From NCBI RefSeq assembly GCF_039539965.1, contig NZ_BAABED010000001.1, positions 124,001 through 188,000 of the forward strand: DNA of 64,000 nt, in the 5' to 3' direction. This stretch comes from Arthrobacter methylotrophus. GTDB lineage: Bacteria > Actinomycetota > Actinomycetes > Actinomycetales > Micrococcaceae. The notes below the pieces were generated by a model, which made no database searches, was not told the origin of the DNA, and saw only the letters and a list, made by a program, of their open reading frames with translations. Made by a program: the position numbers and the translations under genes. Of the stretch, positions 17,776 to 29,155 are shown piece by piece (the first letter of the stretch is position 1; each line of letters starts with the position of its first letter).

Positions 17776-18738
17776 ATGAATACAACACCTTTTTCAACTC
17801 TGAACGTCACCTCGACGTCGGCATCCGACCGCGCGCCGCTGCTCCTGATGGGCCACGGTGAGCGAGCCTTGGTCCTCGGAGGCGGCGGATCGACAGGCAA
17901 CGCGTGGCTGATCGGTGTCGTCGCCGGCCTGTTCGGTGCCGGATTGGACGTGACGACTGCCGATCTGACCATCGGGACGTCGGCCGGCTCGACGGCGGCG
18001 GCCCAGATAGCTGGCGCGACCCCGACCGAGCTGCTCGCAGCCATCCTGTCCGCCGTCCCCCCGCAACGGACCGGTCCGTTGGTCGGATCCGACCGGGGAC
18101 GCAATCCTGGTAGGCCGGTGGTGGACCAGTTGGAGAGGATGAGCAGAATCATCGCCTCCGCTGAGGACGCGGTTGACATGCGCCGCAGAATGGGCGCGGC
18201 GGCACTCGATCTGGATGCGGCGTCGGACGGCTCCTGGTCGACACAGTGGCGCACTATCGTCGGCTCGCGGTTGCCCAGTCAGAGCTGGCCACAACGAACA
18301 GTGCTCATCACGGCGGTCGATGCCAGAACAGGTGAGCCGGTAGTGTTCGACCGCCAGAGCGGGGTCGAGCTGGCGGACGCCATCGCCGCCAGCTGTTCCA
18401 GCGGTCTTCCCTACCGGATGGGGGACAACCGATACATCGACGGCGGCTACCGACGCAACGAGAATGCCGATCTCGCGGCCGGACACGCGCGGGTGCTGGT
18501 TCTGTCACCATTCGGCGGCAGAACCCTACATCCGTTGGACTGGGGCATGCAGCTCGCGGCGCAGGTCGACGAGCTACGCGCAGGCGGCAGCAGGGTCGAG
18601 ACGATCTTCCCGGACAGCAACGCCGAGCACCTGTTCGGCGCCAATGCGATGGATCTGTCCATGCGTCCTGCCGCGGCCCGGGCCGGACACGAGCAAGGCA
18701 GAGCCCTCGCCGAGCAGCTCGCCGAGTTCTGGTGCTGA
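17776..18738 (+). CDS. Patatin-like phospholipase family protein
   Basis: 320 residues from the ATG at 17776 with GAAAGGCG upstream. The patatin features are an oxyanion glycine-rich VLGGGGSTGNAW, the nucleophile elbow IGTSAGS, and a later YIDGGYRRNEN supplying the catalytic Asp (DG[GA]). It is therefore probably a Ser-Asp acyl hydrolase, cytosolic or peripheral. It is flanked on both sides by GACGCTCGCTC elements and has no operon partner, so it may have been inserted between pucG and bcp. Confidence 0.85.
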   Translation: MNTTPFSTLNVTSTSASDRAPLLLMGHGERALVLGGGGSTGNAWLIGVVAGLFGAGLDVTTADLTIGTSAGSTAAAQIAGATPTELLAAILSAVPPQRTGPLVGSDRGRNPGRPVVDQLERMSRIIASAEDAVDMRRRMGAAALDLDAASDGSWSTQWRTIVGSRLPSQSWPQRTVLITAVDARTGEPVVFDRQSGVELADAIAASCSSGLPYRMGDNRYIDGGYRRNENADLAAGHARVLVLSPFGGRTLHPLDWGMQLAAQVDELRAGGSRVETIFPDSNAEHLFGANAMDLSMRPAAARAGHEQGRALAEQLAEFWC

Positions 18739-18805
18739 CGTTCAAGCAACAAAGCGGAACATGGTGACCGGTTCGCTTACATCGGCGCCGAGCGGCAACT
18801 GATCT

Positions 18806-18935
18806 GACGCTCGCTCGTCTTTGGCCGGAATATCCGGGACCCTCCTGCAGATAATCATCTGCAGGAGGGTCCCGTCATTTGGGCTCATAGGTGAGGGAGG
18901 ATCATGCTGGAGGGGCTCATAAGTGAGCGGGCGTC
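18806..18935. repeat. GACGCTCGCTC-family element with 18-bp perfect core palindrome
   Basis: A forward unit starts at 18806 (GACGCTCGCTCGTCTTTGG). A perfect 18-bp stem (18835-18852 and 18857-18874) with loop AATC forms the centre. Two units on the other strand follow, starting at 18903 and 18935, again 32 bp apart. The forward and first reverse units are each 45 nt to CTGCAG, so the whole is a large diverged inverted repeat. No T-run follows, so terminator activity is possible but unproven. Confidence 0.85.
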
Positions 18936-18952
18936 GCGGGAGAGACGGGGGA

Positions 18953-19420
18953 TCAGAGTCCGAGTTCGGCCTTCAGCTCTGCTACATGGCCGTCGGCCTT
19001 GACCTGGTACTGGGTCAGCCTGACCTTTCCTTCGCCGTCGAGCACCACGGTGGAGCGGACCAAACCGTCAACTACTTCGCCGTTCACGAGCTTCTCGCCC
19101 CAGGCACCGTAGGCCAAGGCCACTGCGTGGTCTTGGTCAGAGAGGAGCGGGAAGGTCAGGGCGTAGTCCCCGGCGAAGCGTGCGATCTCTTCCGGGGCGT
19201 CGGGAGAGATGCCCAGGACTTCGTAACCGGAGGATTGGAGGCTGGACAGGCTGTCCCGGAAGTCGCATGCCTCGGTGGTGCAACCGGGGGTGGCGGCTTT
19301 GGGGTAGAAGTACACAATGACGTTGCGCCCGCGATAGTCCGAGAGGGAGATCTTTTGGCCTTCGGAATCGAGCAGGGAAAAATCGGGGGCCTGGGTTCCG
19401 GCGAGGAGCTTCTGGGTCAT
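18953..19420 (-). CDS. bcp: Peroxiredoxin, thiol peroxidase of the Bcp/PrxQ type
   Basis: A 155-residue enzyme that reduces peroxides with thioredoxin-type donors. Catalytic Cys47 lies in TPGCTTEACDF and the resolving Cys52 is five residues later, the atypical 2-Cys PrxQ arrangement. The N-terminal LAGTQAPDFSL and YFYPKAATPG complete the signature. It stands alone, with 67 bp to the upstream regulator gene. Confidence 0.95.
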   Translation of the reverse strand: MTQKLLAGTQAPDFSLLDSEGQKISLSDYRGRNVIVYFYPKAATPGCTTEACDFRDSLSSLQSSGYEVLGISPDAPEEIARFAGDYALTFPLLSDQDHAVALAYGAWGEKLVNGEVVDGLVRSTVVLDGEGKVRLTQYQVKADGHVAELKAELGL

Positions 19421-19487
19421 GTTGCGATCCTTGACTTGTCGGGCAACCGCCGTGGCCGGCGATCAATCTAAAGGTTTAACGGTCTGC

Positions 19488-20129
19488 CTAGATGCAGTAT
19501 TCCGCGGGTCCGCGGACTGTGGAGCCAGGTCCGGGCACGAACTGGTAGCCGTCTCCACGCACTGTGGCGATGACATGACGGGCTGAGCCCAACTTGCGCC
19601 GGACGCGTCCAACATACACGTCGATGGACCGGAATGCCGCGCCGGGACAGTCAAGTGACTCCAAAAAACGTTGCAATTCTTCACGTGGAACGGCCCGGGA
19701 CAGGTTCTCCACGAGGTAGCGCAAGAGGCTCTGCTCCATCGCCGTGAAGCCGACAGGGTCGCCATCCAGCAGGACAGTGTCTGCGGCGAGATCCACTGCT
19801 ACCGTGCTGCGCCGGCCGGCCCGGGCGTTAGCCAGGACAACCGGTGGGTTGACAGCGGCGGGGCGGCTTTCGCCGTCGGACGTTGCAGCTCCGGCGGCGG
19901 GCCAAAGGAGGACTTCCGCCCCCGGAGCAAGTTTGCGGGCCCGGGCCAGGACCGCTTCAGCGGCCCGGGCCCAAACCTCAGGATCGATGTCGCAGCCTTC
20001 ACCCGGCTGTACCCACACGGCCAGGCCGCGCGGGTACAGCCCCGGCCGAACCACGGAAGCTGGCTGGTGCCGCGAGGCGTTGAACCGGGCGGGAAGTTGC
20101 CCATACGGGGCATGGACGTTGACGGCCAT
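19488..20129 (-). CDS. Winged-helix regulator with OmpR-type DNA-binding domain
   Basis: 213 residues with no receiver domain. The C-terminal 95 residues match a Trans_reg_C winged helix: VAVDLAADTVLLDGDPVGFTAMEQSLLRYLVEN, VPREELQRFL, RSIDVYVGRVRRKLG, and RGDGYQFVPG. The N-terminal half is not recognised. It starts 10 nt after the allB stop on the same strand, so it is probably the last gene of the allantoin operon and may regulate it. Standalone winged-helix regulators of this kind occur elsewhere in Actinobacteria; the target is a guess. Confidence 0.75.
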   Translation of the reverse strand: MAVNVHAPYGQLPARFNASRHQPASVVRPGLYPRGLAVWVQPGEGCDIDPEVWARAAEAVLARARKLAPGAEVLLWPAAGAATSDGESRPAAVNPPVVLANARAGRRSTVAVDLAADTVLLDGDPVGFTAMEQSLLRYLVENLSRAVPREELQRFLESLDCPGAAFRSIDVYVGRVRRKLGSARHVIATVRGDGYQFVPGPGSTVRGPAEYCI

Positions 20130-20139
20130 GGGTGTGGAC

Positions 20140-21501
20140 TTACACGCCGCCGCGGCGAATCAGTTTGCCGCTGGGCGTCCGGCCGTCGATCTCGTTGCCG
20201 CGCAGGTACGTTCTGCGTACGACGCCGGAGAGTGCCTTGCCGTCGTACGGCGTGATCGGGTTCTTGTGCTTGAGTTTCTTGACGTCGACGACGAACGCGT
20301 CGTCGGGCGCGAAGATCGAGAAATCCGCGTCGTACCCGAGCGCGAGCTGGCCTTTGTTGTGCAGCCGGGCCAAAGCTGCGGGCTTCTCCGACATCCAGGA
20401 CACGACCTGTTCCAAGGATATTCCGCGGTGCCTTGCCTCGGTCCAAATCAACGAGATCCCCAGCTGCAGCGAGGAGACGCCGCCCCAGGCCACAGCGAAG
20501 TCGCCGTTTTCCAAGTCCTTCAGGTCAAGCGTCGAGGGGGAATGGTCTGAGACGATGCAGTCGATGGTGCCGTCCTGGAGTCCCTGCCAGAGCAGCTCGC
20601 GGTTGGAGGCCTCGCGGATGGGCGGGCAGCACTTGTAGGCGGTGGCGCCATCGGGGATTTCCTCGGCCATCAGCGTGAGGTAGTGCGGGCAGGTTTCCAC
20701 GGTGAGATGGACGCCGTCGCGCTTTGCCGACGCGATCATGGGCAGAGCGTCCGACGACGAGAGGTGCAGGATGTGCGCACGCGCACCGGTCCAGCGGGCC
20801 CGTTCGATGACCTCGGCGATGGCCTTGTTCTCGGCGCCGCGGGGGCGGGAGGCAAGGAAGGTGGAGTAATGAGCGCCGCCGGGGTGGGGCGCGTGGTCGA
20901 TCGCATGGGAGTCCTCGGCGTGGACGATCATGAGGGAGTCGAAGGACTTGAGCTCAGCCATGTCCTCTTCCATCTCGTCCGCGTCCAAGTGCGGGAACTC
21001 GTCCACGCCGGAATGGAGCAGGAAGCACTTGAAGCCGAAGACTCCCTCGTCATGCAGCGGGCGGAGGTCCTTCTTGTTGCCCGGAATGGCGCCGCCCCAG
21101 AATCCGACGTCCACGAACGCCTGGTCCTCGGCCACTTCGCGCTTGAGCTTGAGGCCGTCCACGTTGGTGGTGGGCGGGATGGAGTTCAGCGGCATGTCGA
21201 TGATGGTAGTGACGCCGCCGGCTGCGGCAGCGCGGGTGGCAGAGGCGAAGCCTTCCCACTCGGTGCGGCCGGGCTCGTTGACGTGCACATGGGTGTCCAC
21301 CAGACCGGGGATGAGGGTTTCGTCGTCGGCGAGTTCAATCACCTGAGCACCCTGCAAGCCGTTCCCCAAGGGTTCGATCGCGACGATCACGCCGTTGCGG
21401 ACGCCAACCTCGCGGGCGGTAATGCCGGCGGTGGTGAGGACGCGTTGGCCACGGATGACCAGGTCAAACGGGCCGTGTGCTGTGGTGGTCTCTTCAGACA
21501 T
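20140..21501 (-). CDS. allB: Allantoinase
   Basis: A 453-residue amidohydrolase that opens allantoin to allantoate. Metal site: [10 protein letters not shown] (His71, His73), the carbamylated Lys158 in FGFKCF, later His in MIVHAEDSH and [13 protein letters not shown], and Asp in [17 protein letters not shown] and the NEPG sequence favour allantoinase over hydantoinase. The ATG at 21501 has AAGGAGCCACTCC upstream; 34 further residues of open frame are rejected. It overlaps the glycerate kinase gene by 8 nt. Confidence 0.93.
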   Translation of the reverse strand: MSEETTTAHGPFDLVIRGQRVLTTAGITAREVGVRNGVIVAIEPLGNGLQGAQVIELADDETLIPGLVDTHVHVNEPGRTEWEGFASATRAAAAGGVTTIIDMPLNSIPPTTNVDGLKLKREVAEDQAFVDVGFWGGAIPGNKKDLRPLHDEGVFGFKCFLLHSGVDEFPHLDADEMEEDMAELKSFDSLMIVHAEDSHAIDHAPHPGGAHYSTFLASRPRGAENKAIAEVIERARWTGARAHILHLSSSDALPMIASAKRDGVHLTVETCPHYLTLMAEEIPDGATAYKCCPPIREASNRELLWQGLQDGTIDCIVSDHSPSTLDLKDLENGDFAVAWGGVSSLQLGISLIWTEARHRGISLEQVVSWMSEKPAALARLHNKGQLALGYDADFSIFAPDDAFVVDVKKLKHKNPITPYDGKALSGVVRRTYLRGNEIDGRTPSGKLIRRGGV

Positions 21502-22726
21502 GGAGTGGCTCCTTGGTCTCGGTTCGCGCTGAGTCTTGGGTGGGTGCCTGGCTCTGGGAATTTCCCGAAAGGCGCACGCCGATGTGCTTACCCAATTCTT
21601 CAAGCAGCGGCCCTGCTTCAGCTATACATTTCTCTACATTGGCTTCGAGCTCGGTCAATGCGTGGGCCGACTCGAAACCGGACTCCGTAAGTTGTTCCGG
21701 GCTCAGCGTACTGCGGCCGCAGACGGCAATCACAGGGACCCCGGAACGCGCTGCCGCCCGCGCCACACCCATGGGCGTTTTGCCGAGCAGGCTCTGTTCG
21801 TCGAGGCTGCCTTCGCCGGTTATCACCAGGTCTGCGCCCGCCAGCCGCTGCTCCAATTCCGTGAATTCGAGGACGACGTCGATGCCCGGCCTGCGTGCCG
21901 CGCCCAGCGCCGCGATGGCAATATAGCCGACGCCGCCTGCCGCACCCGCGCCCGGCGCCTGTGCGGCGTCCTCGGCTTCGGGGCCGATTTCGCCGGCGAG
22001 GACCCGGACGAAGTGGGCCAAGGCGGCATCGAGCGCGGCGACGTCTTCCGGCGTCGCGCCCTTTTGCGGCCCGAAGATCGCGGCGGCGCCGGTGCGGCCC
22101 AAAAGGGGATTGTCGACGTCGGACGCCAGGACGAACTCGGCGACTTCCAAGCGGACGTCGAGGTTCGAGAGGTCGATCCGGTCAAGGCGGCCGAGCGCGG
22201 CTCCGCCGGCGGGGAGTTCGTTGCCGTCGGCGTCGAGGAGCAGGGCGCCGAGGCCCTGCAGGACTCCTGCGCCGCCGTCGGTATTGGCGCTGCCGCCGAC
22301 GCCGAGGATGATGTGCCGGCAGCCGAGGTCCAGGGCGGCGCGGATGAGTTCGCCCGTGCCCAGGCTGGTTGAGTTTCTGGCGGTTTCGGTGTTTGGCGCG
22401 CTTCCGTCGCCGAAGCCTGGGAGCACTGCGAGTCCCGAGGCTTCGGCCATTTCGATGACGGCTTCCTTGCCGCGGACGGCGAATTCGGCTGTGATCGGCT
22501 GGCCCGTGGGTCCGGTGACCGTCGCGCTGCGGCGGGTGAAGCCGGAGCCGACGGCGGCGTCGAGAGTCCCCTCGCCGCCGTCGGCCACTGGAATGAGCGT
22601 GGTTTCAAAGCCCTCGGCCGGGTGACTGGCGGCGAAACCTGCCCGCAATCCCGTGCTCAAGCGGCTGGCGACCTCGGGAGCTGACAGCGATCCCTTGAAC
22701 TTGTCCGGAGCTATGACCACACGCAT
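21494..22726 (-). CDS. glxK: Glycerate kinase
   Basis: The 410-residue protein starts [20 protein letters not shown], the classical glycerate kinase N-terminus, with [26 protein letters not shown] and [19 protein letters not shown] further on. It phosphorylates D-glycerate, the end product of the Gcl-GarR route, feeding glycolysis. It overlaps allB by 8 nt and follows gcl by 22 nt, so the three are co-transcribed. The family gives 2- or 3-phosphoglycerate; this cannot be decided here. Confidence 0.93.
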   Translation of the reverse strand: MRVVIAPDKFKGSLSAPEVASRLSTGLRAGFAASHPAEGFETTLIPVADGGEGTLDAAVGSGFTRRSATVTGPTGQPITAEFAVRGKEAVIEMAEASGLAVLPGFGDGSAPNTETARNSTSLGTGELIRAALDLGCRHIILGVGGSANTDGGAGVLQGLGALLLDADGNELPAGGAALGRLDRIDLSNLDVRLEVAEFVLASDVDNPLLGRTGAAAIFGPQKGATPEDVAALDAALAHFVRVLAGEIGPEAEDAAQAPGAGAAGGVGYIAIAALGAARRPGIDVVLEFTELEQRLAGADLVITGEGSLDEQSLLGKTPMGVARAAARSGVPVIAVCGRSTLSPEQLTESGFESAHALTELEANVEKCIAEAGPLLEELGKHIGVRLSGNSQSQAPTQDSARTETKEPLHV

Positions 22727-22748
22727 TCCGTACCTCCTTCAGTACTTA

Positions 22749-24539
<1,791 letters not shown>

Positions 24540-24666
24540 GGTGTGCTCCTTGAAAAGTCTGTTTCGCCCGCCGTGGGCGGCTTTTGGGTGTAGTGGGGGA
24601 GCCGCCGTCGTGAAGTACGACGGCGGGTGCCCTGTTGTGCTGGTTGTCGCGCCTTAGCGCGTGGCT

Positions 24667-25545
24667 TTACTTACGGCCGCTGAGCTGGAGGACCTGCTTG
24701 AAGAGTCCCGAGTGGTCGAGGCCGCCGTCGCCCTGGTTGACGGTGGCGGCGACGAGCTGTGCAACGACGGCGCCGAGCGGGACTGCGACGTTGGCTTCGC
24801 GGGCTGCGGAGGTGACGATGCCGAGGTCCTTGTGGTGGAGGGCCAGGCGGAAGCCGGGGTCGAAGTTGCGGTCGAGCATCTTCTGGCCCTTCTGCTCGAG
24901 GACCTTGGATCCGGCCAAGCCGCCGCCGAGGACCTTGAGGGCTGCATCCGTGTCCACGCCGTAGGCCTCAAGGAAGGCGATGGCCTCGCCGAGGACCTCG
25001 ATGTTGACGGCCACGATCAGCTGGTTGGCTGCCTTGACGGTCTGGCCGGAGCCGGAGGGGCCCACATGGACGATGGTCTTGCCGACGGCGTTGAGGACCG
25101 GCTGGGCTGCTTCGAAGTCGGCTGCGTCACCGCCAACCATGATGGAGAGGACCGCGTCGATGGCGCCCTGTTCGCCACCGGAGACGGGGGCGTCGAGGGG
25201 GCGGATGCCGGCTGCTGTCGCCTGATCTGACAGGCGCTTCGCGACGTCCGGGCGGATGCTGCTCGCGTCGATCCAGAGGGCGCCCTTCTTTGCGTTGGCG
25301 AAGACACCGTCCGGGCCGCTCACGACGCCTTCGACGTCGGGGGAGTCCGGCACCATGGTGATGACGACGTCGGCGTCTTTGACGGCGTCGGCGATGCTGG
25401 TGGCGCCCTTGCCGCCTTCGGAGACGAGCTTGTCGATCTTGTCCTGGCTGCGGTTGAATCCGGTGACGGTGTGGCCGGCCTTGACCAGGTTGATGGCCAT
25501 GGGGAGGCCCATGATTCCGAGTCCGATGACTGCAACGTTGCTCAT
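24667..25545 (-). CDS. garR: 2-hydroxy-3-oxopropionate reductase (tartronate semialdehyde reductase)
   Basis: A 292-residue beta-hydroxyacid dehydrogenase that reduces tartronate semialdehyde to glycerate with NAD(P)H. It has the Rossmann start VAVIGLGIMGLPMAINLVKAG (split at GLPM), DAPVSGGEQGA, the catalytic Lys in GSGQTVKAANQL and the C-terminal DLGIVTSAAREANV. It sits in the hyi-garR-gcl order. The palindromic element at 25572 separates it from hyi. Confidence 0.94.
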   Translation of the reverse strand: MSNVAVIGLGIMGLPMAINLVKAGHTVTGFNRSQDKIDKLVSEGGKGATSIADAVKDADVVITMVPDSPDVEGVVSGPDGVFANAKKGALWIDASSIRPDVAKRLSDQATAAGIRPLDAPVSGGEQGAIDAVLSIMVGGDAADFEAAQPVLNAVGKTIVHVGPSGSGQTVKAANQLIVAVNIEVLGEAIAFLEAYGVDTDAALKVLGGGLAGSKVLEQKGQKMLDRNFDPGFRLALHHKDLGIVTSAAREANVAVPLGAVVAQLVAATVNQGDGGLDHSGLFKQVLQLSGRK

Positions 25546-25571
25546 GATTTTCCTTAGTGAAGTCTGCTGGA

Positions 25572-25637
25572 CCCAACTAGCTAGCAGTTGATGTCGTTTT
25601 GAGGGCTCATAACGACATCAACTGCTAGTCAGTTGGG
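25572..25637. repeat. 66-bp palindromic intergenic element, copy B
   Basis: Arms 25572-25598 and 25611-25637 (27 nt each) with a 12-nt loop; outer end CCCAACTAGCTAGCAG, inner TTGATGTCGTT. It matches copy A at 15176 in size, loop length and most bases. Differences are paired: TTGT versus TTGA on the left arm is matched by ACAA versus TCAA on the right, and the GCTCGC/GCTAGC change is also mostly compensated. Confidence 0.85.
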
Positions 25638-25657
25638 CGGGTGGGAGGGGGTGGGGA

Positions 25658-26461
25658 CTAGTGGGACGTGGCGCGCTGGCGGATGGCCCAGCTGAAGGCC
25701 GTTTCCTGCGGTTCTTTGTATTCGAGGCTGATGAAGCCTTCGTAGCCGAGTTCGCGGCTGCGGGCGATCCATTCGCCGAGGGGAAGCTCGCCGGTTCCGG
25801 GAGCCCCGCGGCCGGGGTTGTCGGCGATCTGGATGTGGCCGAAGTCCTTGGCGTGGTTCTCGATGACGGCTGCGACGTCGTCCCCGTTGACTGCCAGGTG
25901 GTAGAAGTCGGCGAGGAGCTTGACGTTCGTGGCGCCGGATTCTTCCTTGACACGAGCGATCACTTTGAGGGCGTCGGCGGCCTTGAGGAGCGGGTACTTG
26001 GGGGCACCGCTGACGGGTTCGAGGAGGACGGTGCCGCCGATGCGTGCGATGCCTTCTGCTGCGCTGGCCAGGTTTTCGGCGCCGATGGCGTCCTGCTTCT
26101 CGGCCGATTCGCCGTCAACACGGTTGCCATAGAGGGCGTTGAATGCCTTGCAGTCGAGCCGCTCGCCGATGCCTGCGACAACGTCGATGTTGTCCAGGAA
26201 TTCGGAGGAGCGTGCGGGCCAGGAGACCAGGCCGCGGTCGCCGGCCGGCATGTTGCCGGCATTGAAGTTTAAGCCGGTGAGCTGAACGCCAGCGTCCTTG
26301 ATGGCGTTCTCGAACTTCGTGGTTTCTGCGTCCGTGGGAACGGACGTGTCGAAGGGCCACCAGAATTCGACGGCGTCAAAGCCGGCGGCCTTCGCGGCCG
26401 CGGGGCGCTCGAGCAGGGGCAGCTCCGTGAGGAGGATGGAGCAGTTCACTGTGTACGTCAT
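25658..26461 (-). CDS. hyi: Hydroxypyruvate isomerase family TIM-barrel protein
   Basis: The 267-residue protein interconverts hydroxypyruvate and tartronate semialdehyde in this setting. Its TIM-barrel motifs include YTVNCSILLTELPLLERPAAAK, FDAVEFWWPF, LTGLNFNAGNMPAGDRGL, LLADFYHLAVNGDD and ISLEYKEPQ. The GNMPAGDRGL and FYH metal region match Hyi and not a generic sugar isomerase. It is the first gene of the glyoxylate/allantoin operon. Confidence 0.9.
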   Translation of the reverse strand: MTYTVNCSILLTELPLLERPAAAKAAGFDAVEFWWPFDTSVPTDAETTKFENAIKDAGVQLTGLNFNAGNMPAGDRGLVSWPARSSEFLDNIDVVAGIGERLDCKAFNALYGNRVDGESAEKQDAIGAENLASAAEGIARIGGTVLLEPVSGAPKYPLLKAADALKVIARVKEESGATNVKLLADFYHLAVNGDDVAAVIENHAKDFGHIQIADNPGRGAPGTGELPLGEWIARSRELGYEGFISLEYKEPQETAFSWAIRQRATSH

Positions 26462-26853
26462 CGTAGGTGTCCTTCCGGGGAGGGCTTGGGATCTATGTTC
26501 CGCTGGGCTTCGTTGGCTTGGCTAGCCTTGGTAAGTTTCCGCTTGCCCATACTTGATAAGTTTCCGCTTTGTGGAATTTAGATTCTGCTTTATGAAAAGT
26601 TTAGGGAAGGTGGGGGTGGGAGTCAAGGGGGGACGGCGGCCCGAGGTATCCGTCCACAACACCCAGAAGCAACTCCGTGCACAGCGTGTGCGCCTCCGTG
26701 TGTGGCCCAGGCACACGGAGCTTGGGGTTTCAGCCCACTGATCTTTCCGATTTCTTCACGTAGACGCGCGAAAACGGGCTTCGGAATGGCACAGAATCGG
26801 GCTATCCGGTTCTAGCCACAGAAGTTGCCCTGAAACCCAGAAAAGGCCTGACA
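26462..26853. promoter_or_regulatory. Control region upstream of hyi, with direct repeats and a hairpin
   Basis: A 13-bp direct repeat TAAGTTTCCGCTT occurs at 26532-26544 and 26557-26569, 25 bp apart (AAGCGGAAACTTA on the hyi strand), ending about 70 nt upstream of hyi. Its position suggests an activator or repressor site for the operon; the protein is unknown. A 9-bp inverted repeat CTCCGTGTG/CACACGGAG (26694-26720) has no evident role. Nothing else was seen. Confidence 0.5.
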
Positions 26854-27213
26854 TTGATCTATTCATCAAGGATCCGCACTGCCGCCTCTGTCTTCGCGCT
26901 CGCTTGTATCTCCGGCAGTGGCGTCATGGGGCTTCTTCACGGACTGAGAACGCCGCTGCTTGCTTGGACATTCTTGGCCGCGGGGGCGATTGCCCTGGTG
27001 GTAGTGCTCGCAACAAAACGAAGTCCGAAGCGCGATGCTGTTCTCTTCATAATCAGCGGGATTGGCAGTGGCGTCTTTATGTCAGCCTCGACCGTTGCTT
27101 TCCCCGGATCGCTTTCGATGTGGCTCTGGACGGTCGGCGCGTTTTCTATCGGAACAATGGCGCTCATCGCGGATGCCGAAGAGGCTCAGAAGCAATCTGT
27201 CAATCGTCTCTAG
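26854..27213 (+). CDS. Small multi-spanning membrane protein of unknown function
   Basis: A 119-residue frame beginning with a TTG codon at 26854, with AAAAGG about 9 nt upstream. Hydrophobic segments at about 10-27, 36-53, 63-80 and 87-105 suggest four membrane helices, followed by a short polar tail. No known domain was recognised. The TTG start makes the exact N-terminus uncertain, but the strongly alternating hydrophobic pattern favours a real gene. Confidence 0.5.
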   Translation: MIYSSRIRTAASVFALACISGSGVMGLLHGLRTPLLAWTFLAAGAIALVVVLATKRSPKRDAVLFIISGIGSGVFMSASTVAFPGSLSMWLWTVGAFSIGTMALIADAEEAQKQSVNRL

Positions 27214-27263
27214 GCATGTTGGCGGTCACGGGGTGGCCGATACCCAGCCACGCCGTCGTGGTG

Positions 27264-28229
27264 TTAGCGGCTACAGTCTAGGATCATCTTGCCGACGTGG
27301 TTTCCGGAGTCGAAGTAGGCGTGGGCCGATGCAACGTCGGAGAGGGCAAATACGGTGTCCGTGGTGATCGTGATGGCTCCGGTTTCGATCAGGGGCCAGA
27401 CCAGGTCCCGCGTGCGGTTCATGATCTCAGCCTTCTGCCAGGGTGGCCTGTCACGGAGCAGCGTTCCATGAACCGAGGCCTTCTTCTTCATCAGTTTGGC
27501 GAAGTCGAGAGTCCCTTCCGCCCCTCCTTGCATCCCGATCGTGACGATCCTTCCAAAGGGAGCCAGGGCCCGCAGGTTCCGGTCCAGATAGGGACCCGCC
27601 ACAGTGTCCAAAACGATGTCCGCGCCGCCGATGCCATCAAGGACTTCAGCGAAGTTTTCGCTTGTGTAGTTGATCACGACGTCGGCGCCGAGGGCCCGGG
27701 CGGCAGCGAGCTTTTCCGAGGTGGAGGCCGTGACGGCCACTCGTCCGCCTAGTGCCTTGACCAGTTGAATTCCGAACGTGCCAATACCGCCGGTGGCGCC
27801 GTGAATCAGGACCGTCTCCCCCTCGCGGAACGAACCGGTCATGACCACATTGGAAACCAGCGTAGCTGCGACTTCCGGAATTCCGGCGGCTTCGAGGAGC
27901 CCGATGCCGGATGGAACCGGTAGAACTTGCCCCGCCGGGACTGCCACGAGGCTCGCGTAGCCGCCGGATGCCAGTAGCGCGACCACCTCATCCCCGATCC
28001 TGAACCCCGTTACGTCCGGACCTAGCCCGGCGATCCGCCCAGAGACTTCCATGCCAAAGATGTCGCTGGCACCGGGAGGTAGGTTGTAGCGGCCCCTGCG
28101 TTGCAGGGCATCCGCCCGGTTCAGGCCAGCGGCGGCGACGTCGATAAGGACGTCTCCGGCTCCTGGAACCGGATCGTCAAGCTCTTCCACGCGCAAGGTT
28201 TCCGGTCCGCCGGGGAAACGGAAACGCAC
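27264..28229 (-). CDS. NAD(P)H:quinone oxidoreductase, PIG3-like MDR family
   Basis: A 321-residue medium-chain dehydrogenase/reductase without zinc ligands. Motifs: AAAGLNRADALQRRGRYNLPPGASDI split at GRYN, the cofactor loop HGATGGIGTFGIQLVKALGG (20 residues), and the late IVTIGMQGGAEGTLDF segment. The ATG is absent; the GTG at 28229 is the likely start. It reduces quinones or enones with NAD(P)H, cytosolic. It is divergent from the methyltransferase gene. Confidence 0.85.
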   Translation of the reverse strand: MRFRFPGGPETLRVEELDDPVPGAGDVLIDVAAAGLNRADALQRRGRYNLPPGASDIFGMEVSGRIAGLGPDVTGFRIGDEVVALLASGGYASLVAVPAGQVLPVPSGIGLLEAAGIPEVAATLVSNVVMTGSFREGETVLIHGATGGIGTFGIQLVKALGGRVAVTASTSEKLAAARALGADVVINYTSENFAEVLDGIGGADIVLDTVAGPYLDRNLRALAPFGRIVTIGMQGGAEGTLDFAKLMKKKASVHGTLLRDRPPWQKAEIMNRTRDLVWPLIETGAITITTDTVFALSDVASAHAYFDSGNHVGKMILDCSR

Positions 28230-28324
28230 CGCGCGCAGGCTAGGCCTCGTCCGTCGTGGAGCTGCATCGTTTCACGGTTAGGACACGACCAGGACCACAA
28301 TCCGTCCCTCGCTAAAGTGGAGGA

Positions 28325-29155
28325 ATGACCCCGCATCTTGAACCGCAGGCGCAGGCAACCGTTGTAGGCACGGGCCGGTGGATTGCCGCCGCGCGGGCCC
28401 TTGAAACCGCCCGCGCGGATCGGCTTTTCAACGATCCGTGGGCCGAGCAACTGGCGGGAGAAACCGGCAAGGCCACAGTGGAAGCCGCAGACTACAACCC
28501 ATTCCTCCCGGTCCGGACACGTTATTTTGATGATCAGATCATCCGCGCGGCCCGGCCGAACTCACAGATCGTCCTGCTTGGTGCCGGCTTGGATACCAGG
28601 GCCTTTCGGCTGCCCCTTCCGGCATCGTGCACCGTGTTCGAGATCGACTATGCGGAGGCATTTACTGAGAAAGAGCCCATCCTGTGCACGGCAACTGCCC
28701 GAGGTGAACGAAGGTGCGTCCACGCGGACCTGTCTGGCCCTTGGACCGAGGCCCTTCTCGATGCAGGCTTTGACCAGCGAGCACCGACGATCTGGGTAGC
28801 CGAGGGGCTCTTCTACTATCTCGCTGCCATCGATGCCGAGTCTCTGGTGCACGCCACAGCAGCCCTATCCGCCAAAGGCTCCACCTTCCTGGCGGACATC
28901 TTCGGCACCGGGCTTTTAGAATTGGAAGGCATGGCACCGCTGGTGACCGCGCGCAAGAAGGCCGGCCGCCCCCTGCCCTTCTGCACAGATTCGCCCAAGG
29001 CACTTTTCAAGGCCGGGGGCTGGAACAACGCCGCGGTGGTTCACCCTGGACAGCCCGCGGCAAACTTCGGCCGACTAACCCAGCGCCCCGGCGCAAGGGA
29101 CGCTGGCCACGAATCCAATCTCCGCACCCATTTGGTGACCGCCACCCTTTTTTGA
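28325..29155 (+). CDS. SAM-dependent methyltransferase, TIGR00027/leucine carboxymethyltransferase-like
   Basis: 276 residues from an ATG preceded by AAGTGGAGGA. The N-terminus TGRWIAAARALETARADRLFNDPWAEQLAG and the SAM-binding region IVLLGAGLDTRAFRLPLP with VFEIDYAE match the TIGR00027 family, actinobacterial O-methyltransferases of unknown target. It ends 298 bp before the RiPP operon on the same strand. Because that gap is untranslated and the protein is unlike the operon methyltransferase, I treat it as a neighbour and not a member. Confidence 0.85.
   Translation: MTPHLEPQAQATVVGTGRWIAAARALETARADRLFNDPWAEQLAGETGKATVEAADYNPFLPVRTRYFDDQIIRAARPNSQIVLLGAGLDTRAFRLPLPASCTVFEIDYAEAFTEKEPILCTATARGERRCVHADLSGPWTEALLDAGFDQRAPTIWVAEGLFYYLAAIDAESLVHATAALSAKGSTFLADIFGTGLLELEGMAPLVTARKKAGRPLPFCTDSPKALFKAGGWNNAAVVHPGQPAANFGRLTQRPGARDAGHESNLRTHLVTATLF

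Noticed and set aside
28325..29155. The TIGR00027 methyltransferase as part of the RiPP cluster
   Set aside because: It is separated by 298 bp without a gene, belongs to a different methyltransferase family, and the cluster already has its own methyltransferase.
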